From assembly GCA_002724185.1 (NCBI GenBank), contig PBOB01000021.1:1-64000 (forward strand): DNA of 64,000 bases. Reading direction: 5' to 3'. This document shows, in pieces, positions 17,381-26,461 of this stretch (positions are counted from its first letter, which is position 1; each line of letters begins with the position of its first letter). The notes beneath the pieces were generated by a model. It saw only the letters and a list, made by a program, of their open reading frames with translations. It had not been told where the DNA came from and ran no database searches. The stretch is from Acidiferrobacteraceae bacterium (lineage in GTDB: Bacteria; Pseudomonadota; Gammaproteobacteria; Arenicellales; UBA868). A program made the translations under genes and the position numbers.

Positions 17381-19729
17381 TTGCAAAATCCATCCTTGAA
17401 CTCAACCTCGGGAATTCGCGAGCCTGGAATGTGGCGACACAGCATCGGTTCTGAGCGCTATTCAGTACCGGGGGGAGGCTGCGTAATCGTTGAGCTCCTA
17501 CCTGATGATCACTTAAAAATTGTGGACCCCGAGGGCAAGCAACTAGGAGAAATAGCTGTTTTCTCTGGAAATGGCGATTCTGACATAGGAGCGCTAGCTG
17601 ACGTGTCACCTGTACCTGCGGCTGGTCTGCAAAGTATTCTGGGTGCAGGAGGCGGGAGCGCGACACAGGTCGCTAATAAGCTAAAGCAGCTCGGCATAAA
17701 CATCGCAACAGCAAAGGCATTAACTCTTTTTGCCCCTGACACACCAGCGGGTGAAGAAATTTCATTCGTCGCACGCCGCCGAGCAGTCTGTGCTATATCA
17801 GCACCTGGTGGGCCAATGGCAGTCCATGAACAAACACCACCGACTGCACTTGTCGCCTGGATCAAGCGCTCAACCGAACACCCTGAGGCAACTTCAACCT
17901 TGCCAGACGCCCTAGCTGAGCCTCTGCAAGACTTTCAGGTGGACCGAGGAACTGCCACAAGTTTCACTGTCAAGGCTGGAGATTTCATTCAGATTATTGA
18001 TATAGATGGTCGTGAGTGTTCCGATTTTTTGGCTTTCTCCAGGCGTCATCTTGACCGAAAAATTGAACGTGGACTTGATATCACCACAACGCGAAGCCTG
18101 GTGAGCAGCAGTTATCCAGGCCCCGGTCTTTTCTCTAAATTCTTTGACCAGGATATGCAACCACTACTTGAAGTTATACAGGATACGTGCGGCCGCCATG
18201 ATGCATTTGGGCTTGCATGCACCGCAAAGTATTATGAGGAGATGGGCTATTTCGGTCATGTAAACTGCTCAGATAACCTAAGTGATGTACTTCAATCATA
18301 TGGCATTCAGAGACGACGTGGCTGGCCCGCAATCAATTTCTTTTATAACACCGGAATTGATGACCAAAATGTCATGTATCTTGATGAGCCTTGGTCTAGA
18401 CCAGGTGACTACGTTCTAATGCGCGCGCTGACTGATCTTGTTTGCGCATCATCTGCTTGTCCTGACGACATCAGCGCAGCGAATGCCTGGAATCCGACGG
18501 ATATCCATGTAAGGGTGTATGGCTCTCAAAACGTATTTTCAAAAGCTATCGCATTTCGCATGACCCCGGAGGACGAAACCCGTATGACCAAAGAAACTGG
18601 CTTTCAACCGAGGACCTCTGAGCTAACTCAGAACTTTACGGAATATCATGGCTACTGGCTCCCAAATAGCTATAACAACAGAGGTGCTATCGAAGAGTAC
18701 TGGTCCTGTAGAGAGAAAGCCGTAGTAATCGACTTATCTCCCCTTAGGAAATTCGAAATCACCGGACCAGATTCTGAGTCTTTGATGCAGCATACCCTCA
18801 CTCGTAACGTACGGCGTCTAAGTATTGGCCAAGTTGTTTATTCCGCAATGTGCTACCCACACGGGGGCATGATCGATGATGGCACCCTAATGCGGCTTGG
18901 CCCAGATAATTTCCGCTGGATCGGTGGTGATGATTATGGTGGTATCTGGATGAGAGAAGAAGCAAAGCGACTTGACCTTCGCGTTTGGATAAAGTCTTCG
19001 ACCGACCACCTCCATAATATAGCGGTACAGGGTCCAATGAGTCGCTCCATTTTGAAAGAGGTTATATGGACACCTCCAACGCAACCTGACCTCAGCAAGC
19101 TTGAATGGTTTCGCTTTCTTATCGGTCGGATCGGTGATTTTGATGGAATACCGGTAATGGTCTCTCGAACAGGATATACCGGTGAATTAGGTTTTGAAAT
19201 CTTTTGTCATCCAAAAGACGCAGCTCTCGTATGGGATGCAGTCTGGAAGATCGGCATGCCTCTTGGACTTTCACCTTTGGGCCTTGAGGCACTAGATATG
19301 CTGCGTATAGAAGCTGGACTTGTATTTGCTGGTTGTGAATTTTCTGATCAGGTCGACCCTTTTGAAGCAGGTATCGGCTTCACGGTTCCACTAAAAACTA
19401 AGGAAGATGATTTTGTAGGACGAGAGGCTCTTGCGACTCGCAAGAATAACCCCCAACGTCAGCTAGTAGGCCTCGAACTTGTCGGTAATGAACACGCCAC
19501 ACATGGAGACTGCGTACATGTGGGTCGGGCGCAAATTGGCATCGTAACGAGTGCTACTCGATCACCAACATTACGCAAGAATATCGCGCTAGCCAGACTG
19601 GATATAAATTATAGCTCGATTGACACTAAGGTAGAGATTGGTAAATTGGATGGCCATCAAAAGCGTATACCTGCGGTTGTAGTACCATTCCCATTTTATG
19701 ACCCCAAGAAAGAAAGAGTAAAAGCGTAA
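17381..19729 (+). CDS. tdm: trimethylamine N-oxide demethylase Tdm (DUF1989-GcvT fusion)
   Basis: A 782-residue two-domain protein. Residues about 20-380 form a DUF1989 domain with cysteines suited to zinc binding (Cys270 in TCGRHD, Cys280, Cys296 and Cys355/Cys360). Residues about 400-775 form a GcvT/aminomethyltransferase domain (GMIDDGTLMRL, SRTGYTGELGFE, AGCEFSDQVDPFEAG) that binds tetrahydrofolate. This fusion is the architecture of Tdm, which splits TMAO into dimethylamine and formaldehyde and channels the C1 unit to THF. The start is TTG 17381 with no clear ribosome site; ATG 17429 is a possible alternative. It is followed 45 bases later by a cupin gene. Confidence 0.93.
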   Translation: MQNPSLNSTSGIREPGMWRHSIGSERYSVPGGGCVIVELLPDDHLKIVDPEGKQLGEIAVFSGNGDSDIGALADVSPVPAAGLQSILGAGGGSATQVANKLKQLGINIATAKALTLFAPDTPAGEEISFVARRRAVCAISAPGGPMAVHEQTPPTALVAWIKRSTEHPEATSTLPDALAEPLQDFQVDRGTATSFTVKAGDFIQIIDIDGRECSDFLAFSRRHLDRKIERGLDITTTRSLVSSSYPGPGLFSKFFDQDMQPLLEVIQDTCGRHDAFGLACTAKYYEEMGYFGHVNCSDNLSDVLQSYGIQRRRGWPAINFFYNTGIDDQNVMYLDEPWSRPGDYVLMRALTDLVCASSACPDDISAANAWNPTDIHVRVYGSQNVFSKAIAFRMTPEDETRMTKETGFQPRTSELTQNFTEYHGYWLPNSYNNRGAIEEYWSCREKAVVIDLSPLRKFEITGPDSESLMQHTLTRNVRRLSIGQVVYSAMCYPHGGMIDDGTLMRLGPDNFRWIGGDDYGGIWMREEAKRLDLRVWIKSSTDHLHNIAVQGPMSRSILKEVIWTPPTQPDLSKLEWFRFLIGRIGDFDGIPVMVSRTGYTGELGFEIFCHPKDAALVWDAVWKIGMPLGLSPLGLEALDMLRIEAGLVFAGCEFSDQVDPFEAGIGFTVPLKTKEDDFVGREALATRKNNPQRQLVGLELVGNEHATHGDCVHVGRAQIGIVTSATRSPTLRKNIALARLDINYSSIDTKVEIGKLDGHQKRIPAVVVPFPFYDPKKERVKA

Positions 19730-19774
19730 TAGGCTTGACCATGCTTTTGCTATCAGACTATAAACCAGGCTAAC

Positions 19775-20158
19775 ATGAAGAATTTAACCAATGATACTGG
19801 GAGTCAAAAGTCTCGTACTGTAATCCGAACTACAGACAAACAATTTGTCGCATATGATCGCTACGGAAAGATTCTTCCCGGCGTGAAATGGCTGCCACTC
19901 AACCTAGATGCACAATCGGATAGAGAAATATATCTAATTGAATTTGAACCCGGAAGTAGTTCGCATCCCCATATTCATAAAGGCACTGAGGAGTTTCTCG
20001 TTTTAAAAGGATGCCTTAAAGATAATGACGGCTCGGTATTTCAGCCCGGTGATTTCGTGCAATTTCAACCCGGATCCAAGCATTCGTCACATTCAGACGA
20101 CGGCTGCACCTTGCTAGTCATATTGACTGGCGGCACCAACGAGGCCTCGGTAGACTAA
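19775..20158 (+). CDS. ChrR-like cupin protein (second of two)
   Basis: A 127-residue cupin, similar in plan to the one at 14860: HPHIHKGTEEFLVLKG gives the first metal motif and GDFVQFQPGSKHSSH the second. An EIYLIEFEPGSSS strand precedes the histidines. It lies 45 bases after tdm on the same strand and is probably co-transcribed with it. Its consistent association with the TMAO genes suggests a role in the pathway or its control, unproven. Confidence 0.78.
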   Translation: MKNLTNDTGSQKSRTVIRTTDKQFVAYDRYGKILPGVKWLPLNLDAQSDREIYLIEFEPGSSSHPHIHKGTEEFLVLKGCLKDNDGSVFQPGDFVQFQPGSKHSSHSDDGCTLLVILTGGTNEASVD

Positions 20159-20486
20159 AATCGACTTCTCGAAAGGCAAACAAACATCGTCTATAACTGC
20201 CGTTTTTCATTAGCTTTGTTTTGATCCTTGCTATAAACACAACAAATGGATCAAAAATGGTATAAGATAATTTAATACTGCTATAGCGAAAACTTAGGCC
20301 TTTCGGTACACTTGGGACGTATCAGAATTCGAGTCACTTACGCTTGCTACGCGGCAGTGGTTAGGGGGGCTAAGGGAGTCGCTGTGTGATGGAAAGCGGT
20401 TATTAAGGCGCTACATAAAGCCTTCTCATCTGTCACTCGGGAAAAAATTTTGTAACAATCTGTTCTAGACATAGGAGGAGTAAATT
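20159..20486. promoter_or_regulatory. tmoX leader region with a TTTTGATCC inverted repeat
   Basis: The 328-base gap upstream of tmoX holds no gene. A perfect 9-bp inverted repeat, TTTTGATCC (20219-20227) and GGATCAAAA (20248-20256), is separated by 20 bases, followed closely by an AT-rich TATAAGATAAT stretch (20262-20272) that could be a -10 element. A strong ribosome site, taggaggag (20472-20480), lies before ATG 20487. The repeat is a candidate operator for the TMAO importer. Confidence 0.55.
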
Positions 20487-21440
20487 ATGAGTAGTAAGTT
20501 CATCAAAACCCTTGGAGCTCTTGTGACAGGGTTAATGTTGGTGTTCGGTGCAAGCACCGTCAGGGCAGCCGACAGCAGTGCACCCATCGTAATTCCGACC
20601 CACAATTGGTCAAGCCAAGTGGTCATGGCCTATGTTATTGGTGGGATTTTTGAAAGTATGGGTAACAATGTTGAATATGTGTCTGCAGACACTCAGGCTG
20701 TCTACGAGTCTATCCGTCAAGGTGATGTGACCATATCCCATGAAGTCTGGCAATCGACTTTTGGTGCATCGTTTTATGCGGCAATGGCAAAAGGCGGCAT
20801 CATTGATGCTGGAACACATGCTGCAAAGACACTGGAAGAAGTTGGCGTTCCTCAATGGGTGATTGATGAGAATCTATGCCCTGGTCTTCCAAATTGGGAA
20901 GCGTTAAAAAACTGTAAGGACGTTTTTGCAACACCTGACTCCGGTGGCAAAGGCCGCATATTAGAGGGGCCACAAAGCTGGCATGGGCAAGAGTACCCAG
21001 ACCGGGTAGAAGCTTTGTTGGGTGATGATTATGTCGTTAAGTTTGCTGGTGGTGCAGATGCGCTGTGGGCGGAACTTGCAGCAGCGAAAAAAGAAGGCCG
21101 AGGCACCATCATATTCAACTGGACGCCGAATTTCACCGACGCAGATGGCTTTGTTTTTATTGAGTGGCCGCCTTACTATCTTGGCTGCAGAAAACAAGAT
21201 GGTGGTGACAGTAAATGCGGTTCACCAATCGGCTGGTTGAAAAAAGCCGCAAACTATAAGTTCCCGAAGACGCATCCGGCAGCTTATACCATGTTCTCTC
21301 GATTGTCGTTTAACGCCGGTCAAATCGGCCAAATGGCTGCCCTGGTCGACATTGACGGTATGACCCATGAAGACGCCGCTAAGAAGTGGCTGGCTGATAA
21401 TGAAGATGTCTGGAAGCCATTCATTGGGAAAGGCATGTAA
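20487..21440 (+). CDS. tmoX: TMAO-binding periplasmic protein TmoX
   Basis: A 317-residue OpuAC-family binding protein with a signal peptide cleaved about VRA-AD (residue 27). Aromatic cage residues typical of quaternary-amine binders are visible: Trp41 (HNWSSQ), Trp in VWQSTF, and WTPNF and WPPYY. The sequence pairs with an adjacent ATPase and a double permease, matching the TmoXWV system for trimethylamine N-oxide. A strong Rho-independent terminator follows it, which would make tmoX the most abundant transcript of the operon. A glycine betaine or choline importer is the main alternative, but the tdm/tmm context argues for TMAO. Confidence 0.88.
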   Translation: MSSKFIKTLGALVTGLMLVFGASTVRAADSSAPIVIPTHNWSSQVVMAYVIGGIFESMGNNVEYVSADTQAVYESIRQGDVTISHEVWQSTFGASFYAAMAKGGIIDAGTHAAKTLEEVGVPQWVIDENLCPGLPNWEALKNCKDVFATPDSGGKGRILEGPQSWHGQEYPDRVEALLGDDYVVKFAGGADALWAELAAAKKEGRGTIIFNWTPNFTDADGFVFIEWPPYYLGCRKQDGGDSKCGSPIGWLKKAANYKFPKTHPAAYTMFSRLSFNAGQIGQMAALVDIDGMTHEDAAKKWLADNEDVWKPFIGKGM

Positions 21441-21463
21441 AATACCTAATAGTGCTCTAATCT

Positions 21464-21498
21464 TAAACCCCCCTAGTTTGCACTGGGGGGGTTTTTTT
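21464..21498 (+). terminator. strong hairpin and T run between tmoX and tmoW
   Basis: A stem of CCCCCCTAGT (21467-21476) with ACTGGGGGG (21481-21490) around a tiny loop, extended by AAA/TTT pairs and followed by eight T. It ends 70 bases before the tmoW start. It acts as a terminator or mRNA-3' stabiliser that sets tmoX above tmoWV expression. Confidence 0.88.
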
Positions 21499-21567
21499 TG
21501 AGACCATAATAGGTTCACCGTCATTAATTCGTGCTATCGTTAGCGCATACCGATTCGAAATTCGCTT

Positions 21568-22638
21568 ATGTCTTCGTCCTCACCAATAACACAAGATACA
21601 CAACCAGTAATTCAGTGCAATTCTGTCTACAAGATCTTTGGTGATAATGCCAAAAAGATGTTGCAGGCCTCCAAAGGCAATGTGGACGCCAAAGTGTTCC
21701 AAGACGCAGGCTGCATCGTCGGTGTCAATAATGCCTCTTTTGAAGTTCCAAAAGGAGACTTATTGGTCGTTATGGGATTGTCCGGATCTGGGAAGTCAAC
21801 ATTGCTTCGCTGCGCATCACGATTAACAGATGCAACAGCAGGCCAGATTTTCATTGATGGCGAAGATTTACTCGCCATGAGCAATAAGAGGCTCATTGAA
21901 CTAAGACGCAACAAAATGGGTATGGTGTTTCAGAGTTTTGCCCTATTACCCCACAAAACCGTTCTGGAAAATATCGCCTTCCCCTTGCAGGTAAAAGGCA
22001 TCAACACACATGAGAGCATTAAGAGAGCCAAAGACATGGTGGACCTCGTGGGCCTAGATGGAAGAGAAAATTATTTTCCACGAGAATTGTCCGGCGGTCA
22101 GCAGCAGCGAGTAGGAATCGCCCGCTCACTCGCCGTTGAGCCGGATATCTGGTTTCTAGATGAGCCCTTTTCAGCACTTGATCCACTAATTCGCAAAGAG
22201 ATGCAGGATGAATTTATGCGGTTACAGGGTGTCTTGAATAAAACAATTTTGTTCGTAACGCACGACTTTGATGAGGCGCTTCGCCTAGCCGACCGTATTG
22301 CCATTATGAAAGATGGAATCATCGAACAATTAGATACACCGGCCAATATCGTTCTAAATCCAGCCACGGAATACGTCCGTAAGTTCACCGAAGAAGTACC
22401 TAGAGAGAAGGTATTAAGGATCGAATCTGTCATGGATCCAGTAGATACATCAGAAGTATTGAGCGACTTAAAGGTATCGAAAGATGCCATTATAGAAACC
22501 GTTGCGGAAGCGGTCTTGGGTCAAGAAAAACCTGTTGCGGTGATCGGTGCCGATAACCAAGTGGTTGGAGCCGTACATTCCTCCAAAGTAATTCATGTGC
22601 TGTTTGGCAGCAGGGCTGGAACGGAAAATAGGAATTGA
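21568..22638 (+). CDS. tmoW: TMAO importer ATP-binding subunit TmoW
   Basis: A 356-residue ProV/OpuAA-type ATPase: Walker A GLSGSGKST, signature LSGGQQQR, Walker B IWFLDEPFSAL, H-loop THDFDEA. The C-terminal about 80 residues hold a CBS-like accessory stretch (KPVAVIGADNQVVGAVHSSKV) as in osmoprotectant importers. It follows tmoX across a terminator and ends just before tmoV, whose ribosome site overlaps its end. Confidence 0.88.
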   Translation: MSSSSPITQDTQPVIQCNSVYKIFGDNAKKMLQASKGNVDAKVFQDAGCIVGVNNASFEVPKGDLLVVMGLSGSGKSTLLRCASRLTDATAGQIFIDGEDLLAMSNKRLIELRRNKMGMVFQSFALLPHKTVLENIAFPLQVKGINTHESIKRAKDMVDLVGLDGRENYFPRELSGGQQQRVGIARSLAVEPDIWFLDEPFSALDPLIRKEMQDEFMRLQGVLNKTILFVTHDFDEALRLADRIAIMKDGIIEQLDTPANIVLNPATEYVRKFTEEVPREKVLRIESVMDPVDTSEVLSDLKVSKDAIIETVAEAVLGQEKPVAVIGADNQVVGAVHSSKVIHVLFGSRAGTENRN

Positions 22639-22648
22639 CTCTAGGATT

Positions 22649-24709
22649 ATGAATCAGCTAACAAACCATCCTAAATTAATTCAATTTATTGGTTTGTTGG
22701 TTATCTTTTCATTGCTCTGCTTCTTTATCGCCCCATCGGAGACCAATGTTCTCTGGCGGTTTCCTTCACTGCTCGCAGGTCTGCCGTACCTAATTAATGA
22801 CTCGGTCGAGTACTTGATGTTCGATTGGTGGCCAATTCAAGTTTATGACCCCGAGATCGAAGAATTTGAGGAAAAGCCGTTAATACTGCAGGTAACACGA
22901 GCTATCTCAGCGAGCATCCTTTTTTTAATTGGTTTGATTCGCGAAATTATTTTGGGTGGATTTAAAACCATTGTTACTTTTACTAGTTGGGATTTTGTCA
23001 GCGAAAACAAATGGGCCCGTTGGCCCGCATTACCCTGGACGGTCGTTGCCGGTGGCGCAATTCTTTTAGGCTATAAGCTCCAGGGTAAAGGTCTTGCGAT
23101 GCTGGCAGGCTTTTCGACCATATACCTTGCCGTATTTGGTCAATGGGAGCCGTCCATGCAAACTCTCTCATTCGTACTGTTCGCAGCGCCCGTTTCTTTT
23201 ATTTTAGGCTTAACTCTGGGTATCTGGGCGTACAAAAATCGGAACGTCGAACTAACACTGAATCCCTTCCTTAACGTTATGCAGATAATGCCGCATTTTT
23301 CCTACTTGGTGCCAGTGATGGTATTTTTTGGAATTGGCGATCATGCGGGTGCCATTGCAACCATTATTTTTGCGACCCCCCCAATGGTGCGTCTAACGGT
23401 ATTAGGACTGAAACGAGTGTCACCGGAGGTTTTGGAAGCCGGCATGATGAGTGGCTGCAGTAATTTCCAACTCATGTACAAAGTATTAATTCCGACAGCC
23501 AGGCGTGATCTTCTGATTGGCGTCAACCAGGTCATCATGCAGTGCTTGGCCATGGCGGTGATTGCCTCTTTTATTGGCGCCAAGGGATTAGGTTTCAATT
23601 TATTGCTCTCACTAAATGGGCTTAGAATTGGGGAGGCAATAGAACAAGGTATTTGTATTGTGCTAATCGCAGTGGTTTTAGATCGACTGTCACTCGCCTG
23701 GGCAAATAAAAAGACAGATTATTTTGCTGAACTTACCTTTATTAAACGCCACAAATATTCATTGTTATTCCTCGTGATTCTTGTAGCGGGCAGCGTATTG
23801 GCATATGTTGGCACGTTCATTTTTCGAGAAGGCTATAACTACTTATATATTGTGCCGCACAACAAAGGCATCACGATTAAGGATACTTTGCAAAATGGCG
23901 TTGATTGGATATGGGACACCTTCTTCTTTGCCTTAAAAGGCTTCAATGTATTTTTGATTCAGGAGATCCTGATGCCGATGAAAGCTGCGTATCTCAGTAT
24001 GCCTGTTGCTGCAACGCTTGTTTTAACCATGGGCGTTGGCTACATCATCGGAGGAATAAGATCGGCAGCAATTGTTGGTGGATTTATATTGTTTATCGCT
24101 TTGACAGAATGGTGGGATAGAGCGCTCATTACGATGTACTTAATGAGTTTTGCAGTCATTGTGGCATCTATTATTGGCGTTACGGTGGGGACTCTATGCG
24201 CGCAAAATGCGTATACCGCAAAATTTATTTTATTGGTTTGTGATACGTTCCAAACTTTTCCATCTTTTATATATTTGATTCCCGTGATTATGCTTTTTGG
24301 CGTAACCGATACCTCCGTGTGTATCGCGGTTATTGTCTATGCCACGGTTCCAGCTACCCGTTATACCGTAGAGGGGCTGCGCAGTGTGTCACCAGATTTA
24401 CATGATGCGGGGTCGATGTCAGGAGTTAATCGACTTCAAAGATGGATCAAAATTGAATTGCCGATGTCTTTTCCACACATGGCATTGGGCGTTAACCAGA
24501 CTGTCGTGTTTGCGTTATCCATGGTCATCATTGGCGCGATGATTGGTACAGATGATCTGGGGCAATATATCTTAAAAGCCTTGTCTGACAAAAATGGTAC
24601 TGGCAATGGACTAACACTAGGTCTTTGCGTGGCATTTATTGGGCTTGCTGTTGATCAAGTGATCCGAACGTGGGCAAATGAAAGAAAGAAGGTGCTGGGC
24701 TTAGCCTAG
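22649..24709 (+). CDS. tmoV: TMAO importer permease TmoV with two fused permease domains
   Basis: A 686-residue membrane protein. Two ProW-like permease modules are fused in tandem: the first ends in the EAA-type loop EVLEAGMMSGCSNFQLM (near residue 275) and the second in DLHDAGSMSGVNRLQRW (near 590). A long N-terminal hydrophobic and amphipathic region precedes the first. ATG 22649 is preferred; it has AGGA 2-3 bases upstream, and an upstream in-frame start at 22595 would overlap tmoW. The fused permease fits the TmoXWV importer. Confidence 0.88.
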   Translation: MNQLTNHPKLIQFIGLLVIFSLLCFFIAPSETNVLWRFPSLLAGLPYLINDSVEYLMFDWWPIQVYDPEIEEFEEKPLILQVTRAISASILFLIGLIREIILGGFKTIVTFTSWDFVSENKWARWPALPWTVVAGGAILLGYKLQGKGLAMLAGFSTIYLAVFGQWEPSMQTLSFVLFAAPVSFILGLTLGIWAYKNRNVELTLNPFLNVMQIMPHFSYLVPVMVFFGIGDHAGAIATIIFATPPMVRLTVLGLKRVSPEVLEAGMMSGCSNFQLMYKVLIPTARRDLLIGVNQVIMQCLAMAVIASFIGAKGLGFNLLLSLNGLRIGEAIEQGICIVLIAVVLDRLSLAWANKKTDYFAELTFIKRHKYSLLFLVILVAGSVLAYVGTFIFREGYNYLYIVPHNKGITIKDTLQNGVDWIWDTFFFALKGFNVFLIQEILMPMKAAYLSMPVAATLVLTMGVGYIIGGIRSAAIVGGFILFIALTEWWDRALITMYLMSFAVIVASIIGVTVGTLCAQNAYTAKFILLVCDTFQTFPSFIYLIPVIMLFGVTDTSVCIAVIVYATVPATRYTVEGLRSVSPDLHDAGSMSGVNRLQRWIKIELPMSFPHMALGVNQTVVFALSMVIIGAMIGTDDLGQYILKALSDKNGTGNGLTLGLCVAFIGLAVDQVIRTWANERKKVLGLA

Positions 24710-24938
24710 AATAATGCAATGAACGCAAGCAAATAGGAACCTGGGCACAACTGCTCACATAAATCTTCGCTATTCACAAGAATACGACCCCGGCATTTGT
24801 TCCCTTTTTAGTTGAATCCCAATAAGCTCTGCGAGCCCTGTGACTCCAAATTCGCTAGCCGAATGATTAGGAACACAAATATTTATGTATCCTCTAATAA
24901 GCAATAGATTATACTGAAGAAATAGATAGAATCAAAAA

Positions 24939-25862
24939 GTGAGAGCCCCGTTGCATATCACAATCCGACAGTTAGAAGTATTTGAATCAGTTGCACGTCA
25001 GCTGAGTTATACCCGCGCAGCCGAAACACTCCACTTAACGCAACCGGCCGTGTCTATGCAGGTAAAACAACTGGAAGAATCTATCGGTTTGCCGTTATTC
25101 GAACAAATTGGTAAGAAAATTTTTCTTACCGCAGCCGGGGAACTCATGCTTGGACATGCAATAACAATTCAGGAGCATCTAAAGGCTGCCAAAGAAGAGA
25201 TGGACGAACTTAAAGGGGTAGATTCTGGACGATTACTTATAGGAGTAGTCTCCACTGTAAATTACTTCGCAGCGCGCTTGCTAGCATCATTTTCGCGAGA
25301 ATATCCGAAAGTAGAACTTAAGCTGGATGTTACAAACCGGGAAACACTATTGCGTAAATTAGAACTAAATGAACCCGATCTAGTTCTCATGGGGCAGCCA
25401 CCGAACAACCTAGACGTGAATGCTGCTGATTTCATGGATAACCCACTACTCGTAGTAGCAGCCCCTGATCATCCGCTAGTAAAAACAGAGAAAATTCCCC
25501 TTAATTCATTAATTAATGAAACCTTTGTCATACGTGAAAAAGGATCGGGAACACGATTAGCCATGGAACGATTCTTCGCAGACTACGATTTTAAACCTCG
25601 ATCTACCGTCGAAATGGCTGGAAATGAAGTGATCAAACAGGCAATTGAAGTGGGACTGGGTTTATCTGTGCTATCCGAACACACGGTTGATCTAGAACTT
25701 TCTGCTAGCCGCCTAATCAAACTCGATGTAATCGGAACACCAATAATTCGTCGCTGGTACATAGCACACCGAACTGGGAAACGCCTAACACCTACTGCCG
25801 CCAGTTTTAAGCAATTCGTATTAGATGAAGGAGCGAGACAATCCAGAAAGTCTCGCAACTAA
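24939..25862 (+). CDS. LysR-family transcriptional regulator (CbbR-like)
   Basis: A 307-residue LysR regulator starting at GTG 24939. The helix-turn-helix spans residues about 8-65 (LSYTRAAETLHLTQPAVSMQVKQLEE) and the effector domain follows. The sequence is closest in style to CbbR. It stands between tmoV (plus) and the mgdD end (minus) and reads away from the pathway operons, so its target is not obvious. Controlling the tmo or mgs/mgd genes is possible by proximity only. Confidence 0.85.
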   Translation: MRAPLHITIRQLEVFESVARQLSYTRAAETLHLTQPAVSMQVKQLEESIGLPLFEQIGKKIFLTAAGELMLGHAITIQEHLKAAKEEMDELKGVDSGRLLIGVVSTVNYFAARLLASFSREYPKVELKLDVTNRETLLRKLELNEPDLVLMGQPPNNLDVNAADFMDNPLLVVAAPDHPLVKTEKIPLNSLINETFVIREKGSGTRLAMERFFADYDFKPRSTVEMAGNEVIKQAIEVGLGLSVLSEHTVDLELSASRLIKLDVIGTPIIRRWYIAHRTGKRLTPTAASFKQFVLDEGARQSRKSRN

Positions 25863-25897
25863 TTTGTAGCTCGCTCAAATCGTGGCTGGCACATGGG

Positions 25898-26461
25898 TTA
25901 AGCTATATCTAGTCCAAACTGCTCAGCTGTTGCTTTAAGAATGTCCCACAAATCTATCGCAAATCCTCTGGGCACAAACAACTCATACCCGTCTTTTGAA
26001 TGCCAGATCGTTACCCCGACATGGTGTAAAGATGTTGAGACAATACTGCCAACCGGGCACGCTGAAGATCGCAAATCTACCGAGATCAAACGATTAAGGC
26101 ATACGTGTGCTTCGGTACCAGAAAGACGCACATGAGCCCGGGAATGGGAAATATCCAAAGAAGCACCTGTTTCGATGGGTATCTCCAATGGTGCCAAGGG
26201 GCCATAACACCACCACTTTAGCGGCTCTACATGTAGTAGAGCGATGTCGCCAATAGCAGCACATTTCCCTTTTTCCGGTGCATTTTTAATACCGTAGCTT
26301 TTCGCTAATTGAAAACTAAGCTCTTGGAAGTTTTCAGGCCAGGTAGCAACCTGTATTAAAGAAAGGTTGGGCAGCTCCGAGAGAACAACGCCAACTTGCT
26401 CCTCTTTGCCAAAGTGGCCGAATTGATAGTGTCCAATCAAAGCAGAGATACGCTCAACCAT
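25898..26461 (-). CDS. mgdD: N-methylglutamate dehydrogenase subunit D / sarcosine oxidase gamma (SoxG-like)
   Basis: A 187-residue small subunit of the heterotetrameric sarcosine-oxidase family. The pattern GASLDISHSRAHVRLSG and VSTSLHHVGVTIWH is typical of SoxG. It overlaps the large subunit by 8 bases. Because it is linked to mgsABC rather than to serine/THF genes (glyA, purU), MgdD of N-methylglutamate dehydrogenase is more likely than true sarcosine oxidase. Confidence 0.8.
   Translation of the reverse strand: MVERISALIGHYQFGHFGKEEQVGVVLSELPNLSLIQVATWPENFQELSFQLAKSYGIKNAPEKGKCAAIGDIALLHVEPLKWWCYGPLAPLEIPIETGASLDISHSRAHVRLSGTEAHVCLNRLISVDLRSSACPVGSIVSTSLHHVGVTIWHSKDGYELFVPRGFAIDLWDILKATAEQFGLDIA

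Noticed and set aside
22595-22648. Longer start for tmoV at ATG 22595
   Set aside because: It overlaps tmoW by 44 bases and adds a non-matching N-terminus; ATG 22649 has an AGGA site.
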